Below are positions 14,559 through 23,499 of a stretch of 36,332 nucleotides of DNA, piece by piece. The position numbers and the translations under genes were made by a program. The notes under the pieces are model-generated. The model ran no database searches. It saw only the letters and a program-made list of their open reading frames with translations, and had not been told where the DNA came from. Numbering within the stretch: position 1 is the stretch's first letter; every line of letters starts with the position of its first letter. The stretch covers positions 1-36,332 of the forward strand of contig DATAPD010000058.1 of NCBI GenBank assembly GCA_036265385.1. The letters run 5' to 3'. The stretch comes from DATAPD01 sp036265385 (GTDB lineage Bacteria; Acidobacteriota; Terriglobia; Terriglobales; Acidobacteriaceae).

Positions 14559-16868
14559 ATGACTGTCTCGACCGGTTCCTCCATTACCCCGGAAGTGATT
14601 CGCGACCACGGCCTCACGCCCGAAGAATACGAGAAAATTAAACAACTGCTGGGCGGCCGCGAGCCCACGCTGACCGAGCTGGGCATTTTCAGCGTGATGT
14701 GGAGCGAGCACTGCTCCTACAAATCGTCGCGCGTCCACCTGAAGCGATTGCCCACCCGAAGCAAGCTGGTTGTGCAGGGGCCCGGGGAAAACGCTGGCAT
14801 CATCGATATTGGAGATGGATGGGCCTGCGCGTTCAAAATTGAATCCCATAATCATCCTTCGTTCATTGAACCGTTCCAGGGTGCGGCGACTGGCGTTGGC
14901 GGCATATTGCGCGACATCTTCACGATGGGCGCGCGACCAGTCGCTGTGATGGATTCGCTTCGCTTCGGACCAATCGAACAAGACAAGACGGCAACTACGG
15001 CTGAGCTGCACAAGAACCACTCCGTCATGGAAGGCGTGATCAGCGGTGTGGCATCTTACGGAAACTGCTTCGGCGTGCCGAATCTTGGCGGAGAAACCAA
15101 GTTTGAAGCTTGTTACTCCGGCAATCCGCTGGTGAATGCGTTTGCTCTCGGACTCGTGCGCCGCGATCAGATCTTCTATGCGAAGGCCGCGGGCGAAGGA
15201 AACCCGGTCATCTATGTGGGGTCGAAAACGGGCCGCGACGGCATCCATGGCGCGACGATGGCGAGCGAGGAGTTCAGCGAAGCTTCGGAAGCCAAGCGTC
15301 CGAACGTGCAGGTGGGCGATCCTTTCATGGAGAAGCTTCTTCTTGAGGCTTGCCTTGAAGCGATGCAAACCGGGGCCATCGTTGGCATCCAGGACATGGG
15401 CGCCGCTGGGCTTACCTGCTCAACTTGCGAGATGGGAGCGCGCGGTGGTGTCGGACTTGAAATCGAACTGGACCGCGTTCCTCAGCGCGAAACAAGCATG
15501 TCAGCTTACGAGATCATGCTCTCGGAATCGCAAGAGCGCATGTTGCTGGTTGCAGAAAAGGGACGGGAAGCTGAGGTCTTTCGAGTCTTCGAGAAATGGG
15601 GACTGGATGCCGCCGAGGTCGGACGTGTCACCGGCGATCCCGTGATGAGAGTGCTGCAACAGGGAGAACTGGTGGCCGAGATCCCGAACGCCGCACTCAC
15701 GGACGACGCACCAGTTTACAAACGGCCGCTGCAACGCTGGGAGCCTCCGGTGGAACGCGAGATGCCTGCGCACATCAAGCTGGCCGAATCTGGCGACCTC
15801 ACTGAAAACTTCAAGCGCTTGCTCGCGAGTCCAAACATTTGTGGCAAGCGTTGGGTCTGGCAGCAATACGATCACATGGTGCAAACCAACACCGTGGCTG
15901 GCCCGGGTGCGGCGGACGGCGGAGTGATCCGAATCAAAGGCAGCCAGCGCGGATTGGCGATGGCTCTCGATGGCAACGGGCGCTGGTGCTATCTCGATCC
16001 GCGGCTGGGCGCCATGCACGCTGTCGCTGAAGCGGCTCGCAACGTCGCATGTATGGGCGCGACTCCGGTCGGGGCGACGAACTGTCTGAACTTCGGGAAT
16101 CCCGAGAAGCCGCACATCATGTGGCAGTTCTCGCAGGTGGTAGATGGCCTGACGAAGGCGTGCGAAGAACTGGAAACCCCGATCACCGGCGGCAATGTCA
16201 GCTTCTACAACGAAACGCTTGGCGAGGGAATTTATCCTACGCCAGTGGTTGGAATCGTGGGCCTGCTCGAAGACGTGCACAAGTCGGGCAAGCTAGCGTT
16301 CCAGGCCGAAGGACGCTCGATTGTTCTTCTGCGCGGTACAGAGCCCGGCGACGCTATCGATATGGAGTCGGAGTTCGGATCCTCGGATTACGCGAAAGAT
16401 GTGTTGGGCGCGGTCTGGGGTTACCCGCCCGAGCTCGAAATTGAAAAGGAAGCCGTGCTGCAGAAGGCCATTGTTGAGTTGATTCGTGAAGGCCTGGTGG
16501 ATTCTGCCCACGATTGTTCCGAAGGTGGGCTGGCGGTGGCTTTGGCCGAAAAATCTTTTCCCAACGGAATCGGGCAAACGGTTAGGTTGAGCCGGCAGGA
16601 TTTTCCTGCGGAATTCGTGCTTTTCGGAGAGGACGCCAGCCGTATCGTGGTCTCCTGCGACCCGTCGAAGGTCTCGCGAATCAAATCACTGGCGGGAGAT
16701 TACGGCATTTTTGCGGATGAAATCGGCACGACTGGCGGTGATCGCGTTGAGATCTCGCTGGATGGTGAGGTTGTAGTGTCTGCTACGCTGTCGGAACTGA
16801 ACGAGGTGTACGAAGGCGCTTTGGAGAATGCGCTGCGCACGGAACCTGTTGCAGCCGTCGCGGATTAA
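14559..16868 (+). CDS. purL: Phosphoribosylformylglycinamidine synthase subunit PurL
   Basis: A 769-residue small-type PurL that converts FGAR to FGAM with ATP and ammonia in step four of de novo purine synthesis. Ammonia is supplied by PurQ and PurS in a complex; neither gene is in this window. Conserved features are MWSEHCSYKSSR (47-58, with the catalytic H51), the nucleotide-binding GPGENAG (74-80), ESHNHPSFIEPFQGAATGVGG (from 95, metal and substrate site) and the mirrored second half of the internal duplication (MGATPVGATNCLNFGNPEKP). The start MTVSTGSSITPEVI is typical in length. purF follows after 46 bases on the same strand, so the two probably form one transcript. No purine riboswitch or clear promoter is visible in the 91 bases before the start. 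Confidence 0.98.
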   Translation: MTVSTGSSITPEVIRDHGLTPEEYEKIKQLLGGREPTLTELGIFSVMWSEHCSYKSSRVHLKRLPTRSKLVVQGPGENAGIIDIGDGWACAFKIESHNHPSFIEPFQGAATGVGGILRDIFTMGARPVAVMDSLRFGPIEQDKTATTAELHKNHSVMEGVISGVASYGNCFGVPNLGGETKFEACYSGNPLVNAFALGLVRRDQIFYAKAAGEGNPVIYVGSKTGRDGIHGATMASEEFSEASEAKRPNVQVGDPFMEKLLLEACLEAMQTGAIVGIQDMGAAGLTCSTCEMGARGGVGLEIELDRVPQRETSMSAYEIMLSESQERMLLVAEKGREAEVFRVFEKWGLDAAEVGRVTGDPVMRVLQQGELVAEIPNAALTDDAPVYKRPLQRWEPPVEREMPAHIKLAESGDLTENFKRLLASPNICGKRWVWQQYDHMVQTNTVAGPGAADGGVIRIKGSQRGLAMALDGNGRWCYLDPRLGAMHAVAEAARNVACMGATPVGATNCLNFGNPEKPHIMWQFSQVVDGLTKACEELETPITGGNVSFYNETLGEGIYPTPVVGIVGLLEDVHKSGKLAFQAEGRSIVLLRGTEPGDAIDMESEFGSSDYAKDVLGAVWGYPPELEIEKEAVLQKAIVELIREGLVDSAHDCSEGGLAVALAEKSFPNGIGQTVRLSRQDFPAEFVLFGEDASRIVVSCDPSKVSRIKSLAGDYGIFADEIGTTGGDRVEISLDGEVVVSATLSELNEVYEGALENALRTEPVAAVAD

Positions 16869-16914
16869 TTCTGTATTGAGAGCTGGGAACCGAGTCCTAA
16901 AGGCTAATTGCGAA

Positions 16915-18348
16915 ATGCAAATTACAGATAAATTTCGAGACGAGTGCGGCGTGGTTGCGATTTACGCCCATCCTGAAGCCGAAAAGCTTGCTTACCTTGG
17001 TCTGCACGCTCTCCAGCATCGTGGACAGGAGTCTGCCGGGATCGTCACGTCTGATGGCATGAGCCTGCATCCGCATAAGGCCATGGGCCTTGTTGCGGAC
17101 ATTTTTACGGAGGACGTCCTCAGTAAACTTCGCGGCCAGCTCGCGATCGGGCATACGCGTTATTCCACCGCTGGCGATTCCGCCTTACTCAACGCGCAGC
17201 CGATCTTTGTGCAATCGAATAAAGGGATGATTGCGGTCGCGCACAATGGAAATCTCGTAAATGCATTGGAGTTGCGCAGCCGGCTCGAAGGCCAAGGCTC
17301 GATTTTTCAGACGAACAGCGACACCGAAGTCATTCTTCACCTGATCGCCCTGTCACGCGAGCACACCTTACCCGAGGCAATGGCGGATGCGCTTCGACGT
17401 GTCGAGGGGGCTTTTTCACTCGTGATGATCAGCCCGGACCGCATTTTCGCGGCTCGAGATCCGCGCGGGTTTCGTCCATTGGCTATGGGGCGCATCCCGG
17501 CGCAGCCAGGCGAGAAGCAGGATACGATCGTTTTCGCGTCTGAAACCTGCGCCTTCGACTTGATTGGCGCAATTTACGAGCGTGATGTGAAGCCTGGGGA
17601 GCTTGTTATCGTCGGGCCTGAGGGAATCACTTCGCGTTTCTATTCGCCGTCGCCGTTCCAATCGAGTTGCATCTTCGAGCACGTGTATTTTTCACGTCCG
17701 GATAGCATTGTCTTTGGCCGTCCTGTTGATCTCAGCCGGGAAATGATGGGACGTCAGCTTGCCCGCGAAGCTCCGGCCGATGCCGATATTGTTGTTCCTG
17801 TGCCCGACTCCGGCAACACTGCGGCCATGGGCTACGCAGCGGAACTCGGCATACCGTTCCGTCTCGGACTGATCCGCAACCATTACATCGGCCGCACATT
17901 TATTGAGCCGAACCAATCAGTGCGCGACTTCGGCGTGAAACTGAAGCTTAATCCTGTTCGCAATCTGCTCGAAGGCAAGCGAGTCGTTTTGATTGATGAC
18001 TCCATCGTTCGCGGCACAACAAGCCGCAAGATTGTCAGGATGGTGCGTAACGCTGGTGCGAAGGAAGTGCACATGCGCATCTCGTGTCCGCCAACGATTT
18101 CGCCTTGTTTTTACGGGGTAGATACGCCATCGAAAAGCCAGCTCATTGCGGCGAACAAGTCGGTCGAGGAGATCCGTGAGTTCATTGGCGCGGATTCTTT
18201 GTCCTATCTCTCGATTGAGGGTCTTCAGAGAGCAGCAGCCGATGGAGAGCGGAATCACTATTGCCTTGCCTGCTACACGGGGCAGTATCCGCTCAACTGC
18301 GTGGACGTGGAAGAGATCCAAGCCGCACCCGCCTCCAAGCATTCCTGA
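16915..18348 (+). CDS. purF: Amidophosphoribosyltransferase PurF
   Basis: A 477-residue enzyme for the first committed step of purine synthesis: PRPP plus glutamine to phosphoribosylamine. The ATG at 16915 gives a ten-residue propeptide before C11 (DECGVVAIY), which becomes the N-terminal nucleophile of the Ntn glutaminase domain after cleavage. The frame is open back to 16828, but that would overlap purL and add a non-conserved stretch. The glutaminase domain includes QHRGQESAG (34-42) and GHTRYST. The phosphoribosyltransferase domain carries the PRPP loop VVLIDDSIVRGTT (357-369). Cysteines C252 (SCIFEH), C398 (PCFYG), C450 and C453 (YCLACYTG) match the 4Fe-4S ligands of the Bacillus-type enzyme, so this version is likely oxygen-sensitive and proteolytically matured. 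Confidence 0.98.
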   Translation: MQITDKFRDECGVVAIYAHPEAEKLAYLGLHALQHRGQESAGIVTSDGMSLHPHKAMGLVADIFTEDVLSKLRGQLAIGHTRYSTAGDSALLNAQPIFVQSNKGMIAVAHNGNLVNALELRSRLEGQGSIFQTNSDTEVILHLIALSREHTLPEAMADALRRVEGAFSLVMISPDRIFAARDPRGFRPLAMGRIPAQPGEKQDTIVFASETCAFDLIGAIYERDVKPGELVIVGPEGITSRFYSPSPFQSSCIFEHVYFSRPDSIVFGRPVDLSREMMGRQLAREAPADADIVVPVPDSGNTAAMGYAAELGIPFRLGLIRNHYIGRTFIEPNQSVRDFGVKLKLNPVRNLLEGKRVVLIDDSIVRGTTSRKIVRMVRNAGAKEVHMRISCPPTISPCFYGVDTPSKSQLIAANKSVEEIREFIGADSLSYLSIEGLQRAAADGERNHYCLACYTGQYPLNCVDVEEIQAAPASKHS

Positions 18349-18372
18349 TCCGCCGAACCGCGCATCGATCAC

Positions 18373-18405
18373 AAAAAAATCCCCGAAGCTTTGGCCTCGG
18401 GGATT
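18373..18405 (-). terminator. Rho-independent terminator of the subtilase gene
   Basis: A nine-pair stem, AATCCCCGA (18378-18386) with TCGGGGATT (18397-18405), has a ten-base loop. Read on the reverse strand it is followed by a run of seven T (complement of 18373-18379). It lies 19 bases after the stop of the reverse-strand subtilase gene. In the purF direction the hairpin exists but lacks a T-run, so it serves mainly the reverse transcript. Confidence 0.82.
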
Positions 18406-18423
18406 CGAATGCCTGCCAGACCT

Positions 18424-20778
18424 TTATTGTTGAGTGACCCTCACCCGATAGTTATCGGTCTGCTGACCGGATTGGGTTCCGTTGTTCGCCAGCGTGCCCC
18501 AAATGTTGAAGCCATCGACCAGGATGATCCAGTTTCCGGCTTTCGGTTTGGTGATAGTCGCCATCTCGCGTCCATTCAGGGTGGCGCCGTCGAAGATCAG
18601 GTTGCCGTCTGGATCCACGACGATCAGGTCCAGATCGTTCGTCGGGTAATAGCTCCAGTCGTGATTCCACGTGAGCTCGAAGGTGATTGACTTCAAACCG
18701 GATGGCACCTTGTATGGAATTTGTGCCAACTGGCCCTCGGAGATCGTGGCGAACTTGCTCAGAGCCGCTGTCTTCTGTGCTTTCGCAGTGACAGTGATAT
18801 CGGAGCTGACTCGGCCTGCGTTCGTCGAATCGCCAAGAATCGCGATGCGCATGTAACCGGGTTCGGGATTGCTGACGCTGAATTGCGTCGGGCCCGTCAC
18901 ATAGTTTTCAAAAACGTAATCGCCTTCGCCGAAAGCGGACGTCTTCGCCTGGTGGACAGCCATGAAAACGTCATCGCCGAAGATAACGTTCTGCATGTCC
19001 GGGGGAAGCTTGGGCGTAACCGCGTCGACGCTCACAGTCACGCTGCCGATCTCCCGCCCTACCTTGACGATGAATTCTTTTCGTTGGCCGGGCTTCAGCA
19101 GTCCGGTAGAAAACTTCAGAGTCGAACCGGCTGTGAGCTTGGTTGTGCTGATTCCAAGTTTGCCGAGGTTGATGGCAACATCATTCGAGTAGGTTGACAA
19201 GTTGGGGATTGACGAGCCAGCAGTACCGGCTTTCAGCATGCTCAACGAGTTCGCGACATCAAGGTACCCGCGACCTTGATCGAACTGGGTTGAGCCGTCG
19301 CCCATCTTGGAGAAGTTCGCGCCCTTCACGATCGCATTGCGAACTTGGGCCGCAGTCGCATCCGGCACTCCTGCCTGAAGAAGTGCAGCTGCACCGGCCG
19401 CCGTAGGAGAGGAAAACGAGGTTCCGGCAACCAGGGCCAAACCACCGTCTGGGCCTTCGACAAAATTCCAGAAGCCGGCCGAGATCACGCTTACATCGAC
19501 TCTTCCGTCGGCGCTTGGTCCGCGGGAGCTGAAGGATGCAGTCTGCAAACCATTTGTCGGATGGGCGAGCAGGCCTAATCCCACAGCGCAGTCGTTCGAG
19601 GAAGCAACATCCCAGAAAATACGGTCATGCTGAGGGGTGATCGACGCGGCGGTCGACAGCGCCGCCACTCCGGTCGCAGGAGTACCGGTGGTGAGCGATG
19701 CCGGGCCCGCATTGCCGGAGGAAGTCACGAGCGTGATTCCGACTTTGATCATCTCGCGGCTCAGCAGGTCTTCCAGTTCGCGACCGGCCGCAGTCGTCGG
19801 CCCACCCAGACTCATGTTCACAACCTGGATGTTCAGTGCGTTGTAAACGAATGGATCGTCTTCCGTTCCCGTACCGGATACTGGGTCGGTCGACATGCCC
19901 GCTAGGAAGTTCTTTTTGAGAGTGATGGCGCGATCCATGGCGGCCAGGATCACATCGCTAGCGGACCCTCCCCCAAGAGAAGAGAACACTTTCAACGCGT
20001 AAATGTTCGCCGCGGGTGCAACGCCAACGATCGGAATAATGGAATCGCCTGGAAAACCAAAAGGCGTTCCGTCCAGAACGGAGTCGGGCGCGTTCAACTG
20101 GAGAGATTGCACGAGGCAGGAATCGTTCGAGAAGATGAAACCCGCATGGCCGGCGATCATGGTGCCGACCCATGTTCCGTGCTCGCCATTCAGGGTGCTC
20201 GTCGGTGATGGCACCGGATCATCCTCAACAAACGATTCTCCGCCAATGACCGTGCCATCGAGCGCTGGAACGACATCGCCGTTATTCGCGGTGCCGCTGT
20301 CGATCACAGCGACTACGACGCCTTTGCCCAGATTGCCGCCCGCCTGAACAGAGGTTGCATTGATCAGGTCGTTGTTGAAACTGTAATCCGCTGGAAGCGA
20401 CTTGATCGTCTTGGAAAGAGTCGCCGCATCAAACTTGATTCGGTTATTCGGTTTGAATTTGAGTATGCCGTTTGAGATCCCCTTCGGGTCCCGCGGCTTT
20501 GGCTGGTAGACGTTCACAACCTTTTTAATCTTGATTCCCGGGGTGCTAAGCAACGAGAGCATCGAGCTGGTTGGAATTGTTGCGGAGATAGCGGTTGCGT
20601 TTTGAAATTCGTGCCGTATGGTGCCGCCCGCCGCCAGAACCTTGGCCTTCAATTCCTGGCGCGAGCCGTTTGACATGATGACGACTTGCTCATTTTTCGC
20701 TGCAAAGGCAGCGATCGAAAGATTTACTAATAACAACAGTGCAATGATGCGAAGCCTGAAACCGGAAGAATCAGACAT
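18424..20778 (-). CDS. Secreted S8 (subtilisin-like) serine peptidase
   Basis: A 784-residue exported protease. A signal peptide (RLRIIALLLLVNLSIAAFAA, residues 8-27) precedes an I9-like prodomain (about 30-95). The catalytic domain (about 145-495) holds the full triad: D160 in VVAVIDSGT, H200 in GEHGTWVGTMIAGH and S454 in GTSFSSPTAAG. Oxyanion N356 lies in SSGNAGP. A beta-rich C-terminal part (about 500-784) ends with a pre-peptidase C-terminal-type domain containing DLDLIVVDPDGNL and GNWIILVDGF. The predicted location is periplasm, outer membrane or outside the cell; the role is probably nutritional or in protein turnover. Its start overlaps the prmC stop by eight bases, and GGAGG (complement of 20787-20791) lies 8 bases before the ATG, inside prmC. 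A strong terminator follows. Confidence 0.95.
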   Translation of the reverse strand: MSDSSGFRLRIIALLLLVNLSIAAFAAKNEQVVIMSNGSRQELKAKVLAAGGTIRHEFQNATAISATIPTSSMLSLLSTPGIKIKKVVNVYQPKPRDPKGISNGILKFKPNNRIKFDAATLSKTIKSLPADYSFNNDLINATSVQAGGNLGKGVVVAVIDSGTANNGDVVPALDGTVIGGESFVEDDPVPSPTSTLNGEHGTWVGTMIAGHAGFIFSNDSCLVQSLQLNAPDSVLDGTPFGFPGDSIIPIVGVAPAANIYALKVFSSLGGGSASDVILAAMDRAITLKKNFLAGMSTDPVSGTGTEDDPFVYNALNIQVVNMSLGGPTTAAGRELEDLLSREMIKVGITLVTSSGNAGPASLTTGTPATGVAALSTAASITPQHDRIFWDVASSNDCAVGLGLLAHPTNGLQTASFSSRGPSADGRVDVSVISAGFWNFVEGPDGGLALVAGTSFSSPTAAGAAALLQAGVPDATAAQVRNAIVKGANFSKMGDGSTQFDQGRGYLDVANSLSMLKAGTAGSSIPNLSTYSNDVAINLGKLGISTTKLTAGSTLKFSTGLLKPGQRKEFIVKVGREIGSVTVSVDAVTPKLPPDMQNVIFGDDVFMAVHQAKTSAFGEGDYVFENYVTGPTQFSVSNPEPGYMRIAILGDSTNAGRVSSDITVTAKAQKTAALSKFATISEGQLAQIPYKVPSGLKSITFELTWNHDWSYYPTNDLDLIVVDPDGNLIFDGATLNGREMATITKPKAGNWIILVDGFNIWGTLANNGTQSGQQTDNYRVRVTQQ

Positions 20779-21778
20779 GAGTAAAACCTCCAGCAGAACT
20801 CAGGGTGGGATAGGGGGAAAGAAAGCAGAGCATTGTACCGCATACTCCCCTGAAACCCGCAAGGGATAAGGGATTTGAGCACTGCTTGCGTGTCGCAGAT
20901 CGCATCTTCGGGTGATTGCCTTCCGGTTTTCTCGCTTGCACGACACGCTCAATGCCCTGCAAATCCCGGATGATCTCGACCTCGGTCCAGCCAACGAGTT
21001 GATCCCGTACCCGCGCGGCTATCGTCCCGGAAATCTCCATTACCAGCCAACCTCCGGCTTTGAGAGTCTTCTCCGCGGCTGGGACGAGTCGTTCGATGAT
21101 CTCCAGCCCAGTCTCCCCCGCAAATACGGCATCGCGTGGTTCGAACTTGCGCACGTCAAGCTGCACCTGATCTTCTTCCAACTTGCCTACGTAGGGAGGA
21201 TTCGATACCACGAAATCGAATTCGCCATTTGGGAGTGCCGCGAGCAGATCTCCGTCGTGGAATTTAATACGGGACTCCATTTGGAGCCGGGCGGCGTTTG
21301 CTTCCGCGATCTCAAGCGCAGCTGGTGAAATATCGGTGGCGTGGATTTCAGCGCTGGGAAGTTCCTTGGCGAGCGCTAGTGCTATGGCACCTGAACCTGT
21401 GCCTACGTCGACAATCTTTAAGTTTGGGAGAGAGGAGCTAAGCGGCTTTTCTTTTGCCAGCCGAAGCACCGTTTCGATGACATGCTCTGTTTCGGGCCGC
21501 GGTATCAGCACCGTGGGGCCTACGATGAGATCGAGTCCCCAGAATTCCTGGTGTCCAGTGATGTACTGCGCCGGCACGCCGCGAATGCGATGAGAAAGTG
21601 CCTCTTCGTATCGGGCTGCTTCCTCTGCGGTAAGTTCGCGCTCCGAATGCGCATACAGGTAGGCGCGATCACAAGAAAGCGTGAACATCAGCAACAGTTC
21701 GGAATTTAAACGCGGAGAGGGGACGTGCTCGGCCGTAAGCCGCTCGATTGCGGAAGTTAGTGTGGCCCTGAGTTGCAC
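20771..21778 (-). CDS. prmC: Peptide chain release factor N5-glutamine methyltransferase PrmC
   Basis: A SAM-dependent enzyme that methylates the glutamine of the GGQ motif of release factors RF1 and RF2. The N-terminal helical substrate domain (about 1-85) leads to IPRPETEHV (92-100), SAM motif I VDVGTGSGAIAL (123-134), acidic TDIS (148-151) and the catalytic NPPYVG (193-198). The start is GTG at 21776-21778; no ATG in frame fits. The gene lies directly after prfA, its substrate's gene, with a 111-base gap. Homologues end near QGIERVVQARK (residue 284), but here the chain continues for about 50 residues with no recognisable fold, through the leader and ribosome-binding site of the subtilase gene. 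The extension looks like loss of an original stop codon. Confidence 0.94.
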   Translation of the reverse strand: MQLRATLTSAIERLTAEHVPSPRLNSELLLMFTLSCDRAYLYAHSERELTAEEAARYEEALSHRIRGVPAQYITGHQEFWGLDLIVGPTVLIPRPETEHVIETVLRLAKEKPLSSSLPNLKIVDVGTGSGAIALALAKELPSAEIHATDISPAALEIAEANAARLQMESRIKFHDGDLLAALPNGEFDFVVSNPPYVGKLEEDQVQLDVRKFEPRDAVFAGETGLEIIERLVPAAEKTLKAGGWLVMEISGTIAARVRDQLVGWTEVEIIRDLQGIERVVQARKPEGNHPKMRSATRKQCSNPLSLAGFRGVCGTMLCFLSPYPTLSSAGGFTHV

Positions 21779-21889
21779 AGGCTCATTTCATCACGGAGGT
21801 TGGGAACTGACACAGGCGATTTCGCGGAAAAAGCGGAGACGAATTGCCCAAGAAAAAATGTTGGGACGATCGACGACAAACAGCGGCCT

Positions 21890-22969
21890 TTAATCTGCAC
21901 TTGCCGCATCGCCTTTCAATCCTTCAGTTCGATAGTGAGTGACCAACGCTGAAACAATCGGCTGCAGCTTTCCATCCATCACTTCGGTCAACTGATGGAT
22001 TGTCAGTCCAATGCGGTGGTCCGTCACGCGGTTCTGCGGAAAGTTGTAGGTCCGGATCTTTTCGCTGCGATCCCCCGATCCGACCATCGCCTTACGTTCT
22101 TTCGCGAGAGCATCCTGTTGCTTCTGCATCTCGACTTCATACAATCGCGACCGCAGCACCCGCATTGCTTTCTCCCGGTTCTTGATCTGCGATTTCTCAT
22201 CCTGGCAGCTCACCACGGTGTTCGTCGGAATGTGCGTGATGCGCACGGCTGAGTATGTCGTATTTACCGATTGACCACCGGGGCCGGACGAACAGAACGT
22301 GTCGATCCTCAGGTCTTTCGCTTCGATCTTTACGTCGACATCCTCGGCCTCGGGCAGCACTGCCACGGTCACCGCGGAAGTATGCACGCGCCCTTGCTGC
22401 TCGGTTTGAGGAACCCGCTGCACACGATGCACGCCGCTTTCATACTTCAGCTGCGAATAGACCTTGTTGCCTTCGATGATGGCGATCACTTCCTTCAAAC
22501 CGCCGACGGAGGATTCCGAGGTCGAAAGCACTTCCACTTTCCATCCTTGCATCTCGGCGTAGCGGGAGTACATGCGGAACATCTCATCGGCAAACAGAGT
22601 GGCCTCGTCTCCACCGGTGCCCGCACGTATTTCCAGAATCACGTCTTTCTCATCGTTCGGATCTTTGGGCAGCAACAGGACCTTCAGTTCTTCTTCGACT
22701 TTGCCGACGCGGCCTTCGAGCGAGGCGAGTTCTTCTTCGGCATAGGTCCGCATCTCGGGATCTTTTTCGTCGGCCAGGAGAGCACGACTCTCCGCAATCC
22801 CTTTTTTCAAATCTTTGTATTCGCGATACTTTTCGACCATCTCTGACAGCTCGGCATGGGCCTTGGCGGTCTTCTGGTATTTCGCCGAATCGCCAATGAT
22901 TTCTGGCGACGCCAGCGCCTGCGTCAGTTCGTCATACCGCGCTTCGATTTGGTCTAGTCTCTCAAACAT
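21890..22969 (-). CDS. prfA: Peptide chain release factor 1
   Basis: A 359-residue class I release factor that reads UAA and UAG and triggers peptide release. The GGQ motif that enters the peptidyl-transferase centre is at 231-233 (SSGPGGQSVNTT). The codon-reading P-x-T tripeptide is PQT (187-189) in QRVPQTEQQGRVHTSA, the RF1 pattern rather than the SPF of RF2. The start MFERLDQIEARYDEL at 22969 matches the family; a longer frame to 23026 would include repeat-derived sequence. No good ribosome-binding site precedes the ATG. The upstream four-helix gene overlaps it by eight bases, so translational coupling is likely. The row DUF1385-prfA-prmC is a known conserved neighbourhood in several phyla. 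Confidence 0.97.
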   Translation of the reverse strand: MFERLDQIEARYDELTQALASPEIIGDSAKYQKTAKAHAELSEMVEKYREYKDLKKGIAESRALLADEKDPEMRTYAEEELASLEGRVGKVEEELKVLLLPKDPNDEKDVILEIRAGTGGDEATLFADEMFRMYSRYAEMQGWKVEVLSTSESSVGGLKEVIAIIEGNKVYSQLKYESGVHRVQRVPQTEQQGRVHTSAVTVAVLPEAEDVDVKIEAKDLRIDTFCSSGPGGQSVNTTYSAVRITHIPTNTVVSCQDEKSQIKNREKAMRVLRSRLYEVEMQKQQDALAKERKAMVGSGDRSEKIRTYNFPQNRVTDHRIGLTIHQLTEVMDGKLQPIVSALVTHYRTEGLKGDAASAD

Positions 22970-23372
22970 TTGCTGTCCGCTGTCCGTCGTCCGCCATCCG
23001 CGAACTCCTTCCTGCTGCTTCCACAACTTTGATGAGTCGGCTCAAGGCGCGTCCGACATTTGTCGCTTCTTGTTGGAGTGCTACCAATCGCTCGCTCGAC
23101 AAGTATTGCAGTTCCTGTGCAATGATCAACTGAGTTTCGAGTTCCATCAGTGATCCTCTGGCATTGAATAAAAATTGGCGGAGTTCCCGATCTGTTCTTC
23201 GACCTTTGCCTTCGGCTTTGTTGCCGGGAATTGAGACCGCCGCACGTCGCATCTGCTGAGCCAATCCATACAATTCATGCTTCGGAAATTCCCCAGTAAC
23301 TTCATATGTGTGCGTCGCCAAATCCATTGCTTCTTTCCAAACTCGCAAATCGCGGAATGATGATGATGGCAT
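22962..23372 (-). CDS. Four-helix-bundle protein (23S rRNA intervening-sequence/S23 family)
   Basis: A 136-residue protein of the four helix bundle family first seen in 23S rRNA intervening sequences. Its start FRDLRVWKEAMDLATHTYEVTG is the family signature (usually F-x-x-L-x-V-W-x-x-A). FPKHELYGLAQQMRRAAVSIPGNKAEG (about 29-55) is the second conserved block. The remaining helices (about 60-118) complete the bundle. Members form pentamers with a basic face and are thought to bind nucleic acid; their role is unknown. GGGAGG (complement of 23378-23383) is five bases before the ATG. The last 15 or so residues (RSSRMADDGQRTANV) are encoded by a repeat arm rather than by the conserved gene. It overlaps the prfA start by eight bases and splits the usual DUF1385-prfA order, so it looks like an insertion. 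Confidence 0.87.
   Translation of the reverse strand: MPSSSFRDLRVWKEAMDLATHTYEVTGEFPKHELYGLAQQMRRAAVSIPGNKAEGKGRRTDRELRQFLFNARGSLMELETQLIIAQELQYLSSERLVALQQEATNVGRALSRLIKVVEAAGRSSRMADDGQRTANV
22982..22994. repeat. Left arm of a 13-bp inverted repeat bracketing the four-helix gene
   Basis: GTCCGTCGTCCGC is the exact complement of the right arm at 23487-23499, 518 bases apart end to end. It sits in a run of imperfect 7-base units (CTGTCCG, CTGTCCG, TCGTCCG) from about 22973 to 23001, begins 13 bases upstream of the prfA ATG, and encodes the tail of the four-helix protein. Confidence 0.6.
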
Positions 23373-23486
23373 GCAAGCCTCCCGTTGGAGACCCTATCGA
23401 GCAAGCAGTACGCCAACAAGGAACCATGCACACAGGAATTGTGATGCGTTGAACGACCGCTAATGATGAGTTGCGGAAGACGGACC

Positions 23487-23499
23487 GCGGACGACGGAC
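23487..23499. repeat. Right arm of the 13-bp inverted repeat, next to the DUF1385 stop
   Basis: GCGGACGACGGAC is embedded in a run of GGAC-containing units (about 23473-23503) that starts nine bases after the DUF1385 stop in transcript order. With the left arm it could form a long-range RNA stem enclosing the whole four-helix gene, or mark the ends of an inserted unit. Confidence 0.6.

Noticed and set aside
14349..15368. 339-codon reverse frame across the start of purL
   Set aside because: Shadow of purL codons; R/H/A-rich with no recognisable domain and no ribosome-binding site.
22973..23001. CRISPR-like short repeats
   Set aside because: The units are 7 bases, imperfect and contiguous, without spacers; they are simple-sequence repeats.
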